Source of the DNA: Meconema thalassinum
Lineage: Eukaryota; Arthropoda; Insecta; Orthoptera; Tettigoniidae
DNA: 64,000 nucleotides
Direction: 5' to 3'
Assembly (NCBI GenBank): GCA_946902985.2
Contig: OX336388.2
Coordinates: 135,729,846 to 135,793,845, forward strand
Below the pieces are notes generated by a model, which was given only the letters and a program-made list of their open reading frames with translations, was not told the origin of the DNA and ran no database searches. Shown here one piece after another: positions 13,601-25,600 of the stretch. The position numbers were made by a program, and so were the translations under genes. Each line of letters starts with the position of its first letter. Position 1 is the first letter of the stretch.

Positions 13601-16600
13601 CAAGCAGATTTTACAGCATTTGGGTTACCACGTCAACCCTCATGATGAATTCTATCCTAGAGATAGCGAACCGCATCGAGGAGCAACCAGGAGTGGTAAG
13701 AATTGATCTCCATTCCTATCAAGCTCAAACACCTGGACTCAATAACAATGATGAAATTCAATTTGTTATCAACAACCAAGATATTTACACCCTACCGCAT
13801 GAAAGTGTCATTCAGATTGAAGGTCGGCTCACCAAAGCCGATGGCTCTACACCTACCACATCCAAGTTGGCCAACCATGGTTTAGCCTTTCTGTTTTCTG
13901 AAGTACGTTATGTCATTAACGATATCGTGGTGGATAGCACTCGAAATGTGGGCATTTCCAGTGTCATGAAACTATACCCCTCTTATAGTGAGGAAGAAGG
14001 TAAAACACTTTGCATGGCAGGTTGGTGTCCTGACTCGACCAATGACTGGATGGTACACACCGATGGAACCTTTACTGGATATTTACCTCTTAAACTGATT
14101 CTAGGCTTTGCTGAAGATCACCAACGCATTGTGGTCAACGCAAGGCAAGTGCTTTATCTGGTGAGAGACAGGAGTGATAATAATGCACTCAAGGGAGCCG
14201 ACAATGCCCCCATCGATTCAAAAGTTCAACTACAACGCTTGCTATGGAAAGTGCCTCATGTGACCCTTAACGATAGCAAAAAACTGGACATACTCAAAAT
14301 GGTAAAGAGAGATATGCCTCTACCCATGGAATTTAGAAGCTGGGCACTCCATGAGTATCCGCTATTGCCCACCACCAACACACACAGTTGGTCTGTAAAA
14401 ACAGCTCGCTATACAGAGAGACCTCTCTACCTGATTGTGGGTTTTCAAACGAATCGCAAGTATCAACAAACCAAAGATGCCACGCAATTTGATCACCTGC
14501 AATTGAGAAATGCACGTCTTTTCCTCAACGGAGCGGTGTTTCCCTATGAAGGACTGGATTTGGATTTTTCAAAAAATAAATTTGGCCCCCTGTACGACTT
14601 GTTTTCTAAATTTCGATGGTCGTATTATCAAAAAGAGAACGGCCCCATGCTACTACCCCAAGCGTTTAAGGCAAGAGCGCCACTGATTGTCTTTGACTGT
14701 TCTTACCTGGAAGAGTCTGTCAAGCCATCCAATATCGACATTCGACTAGATTTTGAAACGCATGACAATGTACCAGCCAATACCACGGCCTACTGTTTGA
14801 TTATTCATCACAAACAAGTCAACTATTATCCACTATCCAACCAAGTGACGAGTGTATAAATAACAGGTCATCCCACGTCAAGCCGCTCAGTCATGTCTTG
14901 CTTTAAAGCCTCAAGAGACGTCACATCCATGAATTTAAACTCTGAGGAACAACGTTTCAAGACGTTTGCCACATGGCCAGTGCCTTTCATAAACCCTCAA
15001 ACCTTGGCGGCTGCTGGATTCTACTATTTAAAAACAAGAGATGAAGTGAAATGTGCCTTTTGTCCCATCATTATAGACCAATGGCAGGAGGGCGATGAAC
15101 CCATGCAGGAACATCAGCGCTGGTCACCCACCTGCCCCTACCTGTGTAGAATGAAAGTGGGAAATATACCCTGTCATTCAAGCTATCCCTCACTTGTGTC
15201 ACTGGGTGATGAAAAAGAAACAAGTTACGATACGTGTGGACCGTATGGTATCCATGGTGCTTCGGTGAGCAGCTCACCATCAAAAACACCTAGTTTAGAG
15301 ACATTGGGACATCATCGGTGTTATGGACGTTACAAACACAAGAGACTATATTGTTGTATCAGTTGCTATCGTCCTTATCCTAAAATGAGAAAAGCCTGTA
15401 AGACGTGTTATGATAATAAAATGATGTAATTCTTAAATTCTAATTTTTGCATGTCCCCCTGTCCTACCCTAACCTTCTTTTTTGAAACTAGCATGGCAGG
15501 TAAGTCCATGTCATGATCACACCTGATCGTCCGTCAGTCGTCAGTTGAACTTGGTCCAGACAAGCGTCAACATGTTGCGCACACTCATTGTGGATTGCCA
15601 AGGGTTTAAAATTGGTGACAACAAATTTATATTTAAACAAGTGGCCATGATCGATTGTACCACGTTTTGGATATCGCAAGCTACGCATTTGCTATTTAAA
15701 CCACCCCATGCTTTTGATTTGTTGTGTGAAAAAGACCGTAAACAAACCCAGTGGATTGAAAATCATAGGCAACTAGACTGGAATCAGGGAACCATTTCCT
15801 ATAAATATTTGGACGTGGTTATGAAAGCACACTTGTCCTCGGCCAATGTGGTATTTGTGAAAGGTAATGAAAAACGTCAATGGTTGCAACCATTTTTGGC
15901 GTCTTACTGCCAATGTATCGACCTCATGGAGTTGGGCTGCCCCTCCCTGCAAACGCTCATGGATACTTGTTCCTGTGGCAACATTACCCATACAGCCCTA
16001 TCACATGCGTGGCATCTCTTTCATTGGTTAACCACCCATGCCTGCTGGGAGTTGTTGAACAAAATTATAACTCAAGATTTACCTGTGAATGACGTCAGTG
16101 AGATTTCTACAAGCGACGTGTAAACATCTACAGCACGTGATACCATGGAGAAAGGCAATGCTACGGACAAAGCCATCGGCAAGTTCTTTGTGTGCAAAAA
16201 GAAACTAGACAGTTTTACCAAAGAGGAACTCTTGGCGCTGCCCAAGTCGTTCATTTATTATGTGGCCGCCAACGCGGTCAAAGAAATCTGGCAACATGTA
16301 CCAAAATCATGGACTCAAGATCCTGTGTTGAGTGAATTGCAACCCTGTACGGATTACGATCACCATAAGCAAGTGGCCATGGCAAAAATACCGTCTATGC
16401 GTCAGTGTGCGACTTGCCAGCTAGTGAAACTGTATCACGGTCATAAAAGTCCATGTAAAGACTTTGTTGAATCATTCCACGGGTGTCATGGCGAGAAAAA
16501 GCAACAACAACAAACACAAACATCGTCCACAGAGGAGGAGGAAGACCAAACCTTTTTACCATCGATGGAAAAGGATATGCCAGACCTGTACTGGCAATGG

Positions 16601-19600
16601 CGTCATTGACAAAGTGATTCAATACCTACCTTTCGAAATCCATCTTCCAGGTTATCGTTTTTGCGGCCCTGGAACTCGTCTCGAAAAACGTTTACAACGT
16701 GGTGATGTACCCATTAATCTTTTGGATCAAGCATGCAAGGAACATGACCTTTCTTATCGCCATAGTCATCCTGGTTTAAGACATGTGGCAGATAAATTGT
16801 TATTGAAGAAAGCTAAACAACGTTTCACATCCAATGATGCCTCAGTGGGTGAAAGAATGGCAGCCCTGATTGTCATGAGTGCTATGAAAGGAAAGTTGAT
16901 GATGCATGGACATAAACATTGAGGAGTGAGGAATTGGGATTTGTTTGTATTCTATTTTTCTTTTGTCAATTCACTATGACTATGAAATAAAAACAAAAGT
17001 TTTCCAGAGCACGATGTTTTGTTATTTTTAATTTTAAGAAATCGTGATGTTGATGGCTGATTTTTTCATTTTACACATTTCACACATGATGAATTCCACA
17101 CACTGTCATTTATCATTTTGCAATTTACAGTTTTTGAAAACGTTCGTTTCAAGTTTTATGATTTGATGAAATGGATTTTTCCAGTTTGTTGATGACACTT
17201 TTTAAACAATGTCTGTTTGAAGTTTTTGAATTTTCAAATTTCACACATGGCCATTTCCAGTTTTTAAAAATGTCCGTTTTAAGTTTTGCTGTTTTGGTGA
17301 TATGGAAACATGGAATTTCCATTTTGCTGTTTTCACATTTTTCCATTTGGTGTATGTCGAAAGTTGAGATTTGACAATGATGTTGATGCGAGTGCTTGAC
17401 CTTGATAATACTGCAATGTGTTGATGCGTGTTTGGAGAAACGTCGAGGTCTACGACTACTGCAGGTAAGACTGTTTTTACAAAAATAATGTCTATTGTCT
17501 GCCACATTTCAATGAAAAAACGAAACTATTTAAAACAAAATGAGTATATAAGTGACCATTTACCCACTCCCCACCCACCCACCCTACCTCACCGTGTTTG
17601 CTCTGGTCAATCATACGCATCAGCTTTCTCTCTCCATTCATACATTCACACCTGTCTTTGGGAACAAACACAACCACTTTATTTATTCCCAAAAGCACAT
17701 TCTCGACATGCACACTCATCCCAAAAAAACACTTTTTTTAGTTTACCATTTTACAATTTCAAAAAAAAGAAAAAAAAAGCTACTAAAAATCTTACTTATT
17801 TCATATTTACAAAAAAACAACTTTGTACAGCGTTAAAAGAATCAAACTATTTACCAATCAAAAAATTTAAAAAAAATAAGGTTGCATAGAACGTTTTAAG
17901 AGCAAAAGGTCCAAGTGGGTTGCCACTATTTACAAAATCTACTATTTACAATGACAGAAACCAATATTTACAAAATTCTAAATCTACAAGTTACATAAAG
18001 CTATGTCCCATAAACGATTAAACAGTGAAATCACACCTCCTCCTCCTTGCGATCATAACCCCAGGGCAGGCTAGTGAGCAGGTCATCAGCCCACACACGC
18101 TTGTTATCCATGGAGGCGAGGGTGCGTTTTCTCTGTTCCACAAGATACAAATGATGGTTGCTGGATTGTATCCTGCACTGTGTATGAGACATAGCTTTGC
18201 CAGTGCGTAAAACCGCTAGGTAATCGTCTACACGTAGCGATTTTACCACTGCCCTACCTACACCTTTTGCTCTTTTGGCTTCCTTACAATCGAGTGTGCG
18301 GTAAGCATACATTTTCGAAGCCAAACCTACGAATTCCGTCATAATGGAATCACCGCATTCATCTTTTAAAACGCCCATTTTCTTTTTGTTTTTTAGGGGC
18401 AGCTGAAACACGTTGTCAGCGCTATAGCAAGAGGTGTCGAACCAGTCACTATGTTGCCTCATGACGTCATAGGGGTTGCAGTGGCGAATGTGGTAAATGA
18501 ATGAGTCCGTGTCCATATACAAAAGAGAGACGTCTTCAAAATGGCGTTTCGCAAACTCATAGTGGAATCGATACATGACCGATTTAGAAAATTCTAAAAT
18601 GACTTGACCCAAGTAAATGGGTTTATCCATGGTCACGCTGGTCTTACTCATTTCAATAGTAGCCAAATCCTCATCGATAATTTTGATCGATTTGAAATTT
18701 GGCTTGGCAATGTACCGCCGGGCACCCCACTGCCCCTCCCAGACATTCACCAATTTAATGTCACGGTATTTGCGGACATTCTCCATAGACTTGCCATAGA
18801 TGCAGTTGTTCATTAATTTAAAAAAATTAATTTCAAACTGCTGTGTTGCCATTTGTCGGTGCTCCGTGTTGAGTCGCATGTATGGCTCAAGCCATGCTTT
18901 TTGAGCAAAAGAAATACCCCTGTGGATTTTCTTTAACACCAAGCCTTGGGCGAGGCATTGCACCAACATTTGGATATGTAGCACATACCGATTTTTGTTG
19001 TAAAGTGTGCCCATGAGTTTTTCAATTTTCACTTTACTGTCAGGGGGAACCATTTGCTCAAGACAGAATGGGAAATCGGCATGTTCATCATACAAGGATG
19101 AGGGATATTCAATATCCACTTCTAGCACATATCCACGGCCTGTTTCTTGGCTAGCCATGTTCACATCAAATTCTAACACTTGTTTGTCTGTCAGCCAAGC
19201 AAACTTCCCATAGGGCAAAGGCTGACTCATGGCGTAACCGTACAAATTATTCACGTCATAGTACATTAAGTACGATTCTTGTTTTTCCGGTGAATAATCA
19301 GGCATGTAGACATTGTTCGCTTTGGCATGGCGCTGGTTAAGTGACACAAAGCCGCCACGAATGCCCTTTTCAAAAAATAGAACAATGTCCACGTCAGTGA
19401 GTAAATCCAATTCCACTTGAGTGTATTTCAAAGCGGCATCAAACGAGAGTCCAGGACTCGTGTAATAGTGAGCCGGGTCAAGACCGTAAATGTGTTGACA
19501 CAAGTTACGGAATTTTTCAAACACATCAGTGAGCAGCAATACATCCAGTTTTAGGTAATGCAAAGCATATTCACTTAGCGTGTTCATGCCAAACACTCGC

Positions 19601-22600
19601 CAAACTTGACATGCATGTGCATAGTCTTCATCGGAAACGGTACTGCGTGTTAGTTTCGAGTAAAATTTCTCTTGTGGAGGGAGTTTTCTTTGCTTTAACA
19701 CGTCCCAGCTGTTGCAGAAATCATACGGGAATATACCTTTCCGAATGCACAATTGAAATTGCTTAGGATCATTAAAATGCATTCTAGTATTTTTTAATTC
19801 CTCCTCATTCAAGCCATTCACAAGACTGTCTAGCGAGGATGCCATAAACTTAAAGGAATCCAAAAATCGAATGCTAAAGTTGCTCAACCTCCATGTCAGG
19901 GCTGTAAAACGCTCATGGTTTTGGGGGATAATGGTAAACGAGCCCTTGTTGACATGACCCAATTCACGAATCAAAAACTGAATGTCATAATTTGCCAGAT
20001 TGTGGAAAAAGACACTGATGAAACGAGGAGCTGGAAAGTTCAAGTTACATTTACTATGCGCAGCTCCACGAAACTGCCCCGTAAAGTGTGAGTGATCACG
20101 AACGGTGTCTTCAGCACTGATCAGTGGCTTTTCGCAAATATGGCATGTCATGGCATGCTCATACTGCTGCTGCTGTTCTGGAGATAGGCTCATGGGTACT
20201 GGGTGGTCCAATAATTCCTGTACATGGTCGGCCAACTTGACAAGTTCATCCAAGAACCATTTGGCACAATCTGGCCCCTCGCGATATTTGTAAACGGATT
20301 GTGTGGGGTCATAGGCACACACCACATTAAATCCTATGGCAAAGGGTTCATGTTTTTGAATGGGTGTGGTTGAGCTCATGGAGGGATCTGGTTCACATCC
20401 CGCCATGGGTGTAGTGAGAGCTTCAAAATCTGCATATACCACATAGGGGACAGTGTCACGCTTATGAATGACCTTAAACTTTAACACAGCCTTGTCCCCT
20501 TGTGGCAATATCAGTCTCACCGCTTCCTGAGTAACACAATCTACCCTATGACGTTCCAAAAGCGTAGGGGTTGTAAAATATTGCAAGCATCGATCACAAA
20601 TATGTTTTACACCAGCGTGCTTAGACACTTGTCTGCTTAGCAATCTACTCAGGCTTTTAATTAGGCAATAGTGATTCACCTCTCCTACAGATAAATATAA
20701 AAGATGAATGTGGTGTCGTTTCGGTTCTTTTGTAGCATAAAAAGGACCCACAATCTCATCACCATCAAGGCCATACACCATGAACGAAAAGTCCTGGTTA
20801 TCTTGTTCAAACCTATGGATCTCGGTTAAGTCCATAGGGAACGATACTCGAGTTAAATTTAAAGTCTGTTTCAATTCTTCAAACTTGGCCTTGTACTTCC
20901 CCGGTCGACAACCATGATGTTGTACCGGCTGCAAATAGGCAGCCACAGACCACAGAAAGCAATCATTGTCATGGTTCTCAATATTGACCACTGCCTTTTT
21001 CGAAGCTATTGCTGGTGGTGTTTCAATAAAGCTAGACCCAGCATTCAACGGGTTGAATTGACACATGTTGATTTGCAAATGATGAATTTTGTCTAAGGCT
21101 AGACCACTCGGTCCTTGTTGCAGTTTATCAAATTTTGATAACAAGGCATTCACCACGTGGGTTTCATACCACTGTTCCAAATTATGGGCTATGAATAACT
21201 CTTGCATTTTACTGCAAATATAAAATGTCTCTTTATGCTCTACGTCCTTCTTTTTATATATGAAATCGCACACCAGTTCTGTATTCACCTTTAAAGCTGT
21301 ATGCAACCTTTGCGCTGTACAAATTTCAATTTTAAAAATTTCAAAACAAGATTGTAAAAATTCTTTGGGAATCAAACTTTTTCTAACATTGACCACGCGT
21401 CCAGAGCACACACGTGATTTGAAACAACTATTTAGGCGTTCCCAAGTTAGGCTATCGGTAGCAGTGGCAAAAGACATTATTTTGAAAGAACACTCTCACC
21501 TGAGTTTTCAGCTGTAGACTGCTTGACAATGATTCCACTCTAAAGCCACTTGGTTTTCAACTGTATTTGCAATAGCAGTGAACCTTTTGTTTTCCAAATA
21601 TCTAAAAAGAAATAAAATAAACCACCATAAGTATATCCATTCCATATAGTTTATGCATTTCATAAACAAAACAAAATCAAGCAGGTTATATATATATATA
21701 TAAAAAAACAAATCTCACCTTGACGTGTAATGCTTTGCTATATTCCCGTCTCGTGGGCTAGTGTGGAAATGGTTTCCTCTTCTATCGGTCTGTCTTTCTC
21801 TTTCTTTAATATATTTCCCACAGACACACGACAGGTAGGCTATACACGTTATCTGCAAACAAATAAATAAATAAAATCATTAATTACCTAATCAATAAAT
21901 AATTGCATGCATTTATATAAAAATCAATAAATATATAAATATATACCTACCCCACAACAAAGTTAAGTATTTTCCACCAACACCAAAACTGATAAACAAG
22001 ACCAGGGGTTTCATGCAACGCAGTGTGTTCAAAGGTAGTCACCTAAGTGAGCGTGGAAATGATAACGACATGTCTTTATATATGCTACGTTGCATGTATA
22101 ATCTTTTTTTTTTCCATGCTTTGAAGATTCTCTTATCGTGCACGTGGACAGCTAACGTCCCAGGCGAACACCTGTGCCGGATCAAATTTCACCTGAACTA
22201 GCATTTTGTCACGTACGCAGCAAAACAGGATGTAACTTGTTAACAGTTATCGCGCATGTAGATAGATAACGTCCCAAGCGAACACCTGCGGTAGATCAAA
22301 TTTCACGTCAACTTGCATTTTGTCACGTACGAAGCAAGACAGAATGTCACTGGTTTAGCATGCCTGTGGTTTCACACATGTGTGCACGCCTTTCGCACTT
22401 CCCTGCCACCACGATGGTCAGATTATTTCACCTTCAAGCGTCTTGGTGATTTTTTTCCATTGCACCTATTGTCAAGTCAGATCGGAGCCTTTCAATAAGC
22501 TCAAATGACATTCACCTCCTGTAAGTTTGTTTTCTCTACTCGCTTCGACCAACATAGAACCAAGTTCTCATCACCGTTTACACGTAAAAGGTAAAATATC

Positions 22601-25600
22601 AGAAAACGCACCCTCGCTCTGTCATACACCGACCCGCCGAAATAGCGATTGATCTATTGAACACAGCCACCTTGGTCAGCGACAGGTTTGTTGAAACACA
22701 CACATCCAGCAGTATCGTCTCTCTCAACCGCCACGCTTCATGGACATTATAAACAGGCAAAGAAAAAGAAAACGTTATTTCAACATGTATGGCGTTAGGC
22801 CCTTTGTGAATTATCTTTTTGGAAAAAATATCTACCACATTTGAAAGGGGGCGTTAGCCCAAGTCCTAGGACACCTCGTACACGTCTCTAGCGTTATTGG
22901 TTCGTGAGATATCGGCAAAAATCACAAAAAACACGTGTTTACCCCAAAATTGCGTTTCCAATTTTATTAAAAATTATAACGAGTGGTCCATAGCAAAGAG
23001 GACGTCACCCCGAGTCCTTGGACCTGTCGTACACGCCCTTAGCGTTATTGGTTCGTGAGATATAGCAAAAAGTCTAAAATCACGTTTTTCCCCCAAAAAG
23101 ACTGTGTTTCCAGATTTTCACATTTTCGACACCGACATTCCCGTAAAGAGCACGACGAGACAAAAAACGAATCCAAGCACGCCCTCCTAGCATGGCTCCT
23201 TCCATTCCAAGGTCGCAGGGGCTCACAACTTCCTAAGTGGAACAGCTCTGTCCTTACCACACTACTGCAGGTTTTCATCCTAGAGACTTGAAATTTATTT
23301 TGGGGGTAGAGGGGGTAGGGACCATTGATTTACGTCAAACAATTTTTTTGTAGAGTTCCTAGTTTCCAAAATATAGGATTTTCAAAATTCGAGTGTTTTC
23401 AAAACAACATAAAAAGTAAAAAAGTTTTATTATAGAAAATAAAGGTCATAAAGACCATTCGTTTGAGCCATGGCACAACGTTCTATCATTTTTGGTTTTC
23501 AAACTATTACCTATTTTCGAAAACAAAAAAATTTAAAAAAATTTTGAAAAATATAATACATGGTCCATAGAAAAGAGGACGTCAGCCCGAGTCCTAGGAC
23601 ACCTCATTTCTCAACATCCGACCATGCGTTTGAGAGATATTAATTATTTTAACTTGTACAGTCTGGTACAAATAAAATGGGTGGGTTAGAAGCACCATCA
23701 CTCCACTACTAGTATCTTTAGAGCAGGCGTTGCAAGAGAAGTATCGCAATATTTAAGTCACATGAAAAATAGCATAGAAAAAGTACGGTATTCACATCTT
23801 ACTTACCCTCTTTTGTAGCTTCTCCTTCATGAATGATTTGAAGAAGTTGAAGATTTTCTCGAAAGCAGAAGGCATGTTCATATGATGCATGGCTTTCATA
23901 CGAATAGGGTAAGCTTCCTAAAACAAGAAACAATAACTGTATTATACAATGTATATTCATATAGCCTTTCATGGCCAGTTGAGCAATGTTCAGAAATCTG
24001 AAGTGGCGCTTGTATTAGGGTCGAATAGCCTGTTGGAATGTTCCCGAAAAAACATGAAAATGAGCGGTTTCTGGTAGCTTTTGGTTCATAGTGTTCTCTT
24101 GTTTCGATCCCACGTGGCTATGCTATTGCTGTCCCGTTTATCCGAAACTCGATTAACGGAACTCCGGATTACCCAATCGAAAAAGAAAAAGTCTTATAAG
24201 TAGATTAACATCCGAGAAGATGCTCGAAAGATGCTTGAGCATCTTCATGAAATAGCTGGAAGAACAGGTCTTCATATCTCCTATGAGAAAATGGAATTTA
24301 TGGAGTGCAGACACCAAAATGAGAAATATATGGAAGTAACTCATGGGAATATTAAGAGGACAGAGAAGTTTAAATACTTGGGGGAATGGATCCAACCCAA
24401 CGGACTGGATAAGAAAGCAATTGAAGGAAGAACCAGAAAACTGGACCTGGCCTACAAACTAACACAGAATAAATACAACAAACGAGCTTTATCATACAAG
24501 CCCAAAAATCAGACACTACAAATCGGTGGTACAACCTGAAGGATTGTACGCTTTAGAGTGTCTTATTTTAAGTAAAAAGGGAGAACTTCAAGTACTAGAA
24601 AAAAGAGAAAGGAAGATACTGAGAAAAAAAACTTGGACCACAAAAGACTACTGATGGGACATGGAAGAAGAGGAAAAATGAAGAACTTTACAAGTGTACT
24701 GAAAAGATCACAGAGGTAATGAAGAAGCGGAGGCTAAAGTTCTGCGGACATTTACTACGAATGGATGAAGGCAGGCTGACCAAAAGGATCTCCAGCTACA
24801 TCATGGGGTTAAAGGTTGTAATAATAATAATAATATCGTATGGCCTCGGGTGCCTGGTGCAAGCTTTGCTATTTGACACCCAGAGGGTAGCTTGCATGTC
24901 GAATTTCGTAGTTCCTTGACTATGAAAGTCAAGGAGGTTAGATGTTAGATATCTAATCTCCTTGAACACAATAGCGCTTTCTAGTAGAGAAATGAGGAAC
25001 TTTGTGCTGGCTGAAACTCCCGAGATTAATTTTGCCATTATGAACTCGGCCTACTGAATTCAAATGGGTTCTTTGACATGCCAACATCGTAAGACATGCG
25101 TATCGTATTTTTGCCGCCTTTCAAAAATCACTTACCACTGTCAGGGGCGAACCTGCAATCTTGGGGTTAGTAGACCGACACGCTATCCACTCACCCACCG
25201 TGGCAAGCTGTTAAAGGTTGTATCTAAATGGGTAGATGAGGTGAAGAGGGATGCAGCGGAAGTTGGAATTACTCCACCGATGGCCCTCGATAGAAGAGCG
25301 TTCCGCAGTCGAGTTGACGGAGTAAAATCATTTTAGGAGAAACCACCAAGCAGGAAGCCCGGACTGATCATTTCCGAGGAGAAGAGAAAACGATGAAGTG
25401 ACAGGATGAAGAAGTTCTGGGATGAGAAGAGAAAGAAAACCAGTAAGTCTTGAGTTTCATGCGGTTCATAGTTGGCCAAATTCGATAATAAAAATAAAAA
25501 AGATTAAGGATTTCACGGCCCGGAATACTATTAAAATGCTTTCGGGATATCGCCGTGAGAAAATAAAATTTATGTTCGACCCTAAATATTATGTCAGAAA

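Larger units (their letters stand above)
6577..23710. mobile_element. Complete Maverick/Polinton (adintovirus-like) element, 17,134 bp
   Basis: Both ends are defined by the sequence: AG...CT termini, inverted repeats of 1.58 and 1.60 kb, and the same six bases AGTATC on each side. A 6-bp duplication and 5'-AG ends are the known signature of Polintons. Inside are the diagnostic genes: protein-primed DNA polymerase B, retroviral-type integrase, A32-like packaging ATPase, adenain-type protease, and major and minor jelly-roll capsid proteins, plus phospholipase A2 and BIR genes. Gene order is integrase, DUF8207-like and ATPase leftward; the virion block rightward; polymerase leftward. Apart from an oddity at the protease, every frame is open. 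It is best described as an endogenous, possibly virion-forming transposon inserted recently into a host intron. Confidence 0.96.
1608..23806 (-). other. Intron between CRAL-TRIO exons 4 and 5, carrying the Polinton
   Basis: A 22.2 kb intron. In order from the left it holds about 790 bp with little recognisable content (1612-2393, apart from a SINE core near 2195-2265), a hAT-like element (2402-3188), an internally repetitive element with nested SINE and LINE (about 3405-6270), a reverse fragment of that repeat (about 6270-6480) and the whole Polinton (6577-23710). Only 90 bp of ordinary intron remain between the Polinton's right duplication and exon 4. Confidence 0.85.

Noticed and set aside
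13703..13885. 60-codon ORF inside the major capsid gene
   Set aside because: Alternative frame of the capsid gene with no features of its own.
21508..21711. 67-codon minus-strand ORF upstream of POLB
   Set aside because: Hydrophobic low-complexity translation of an AT-rich leader, including a TA repeat.
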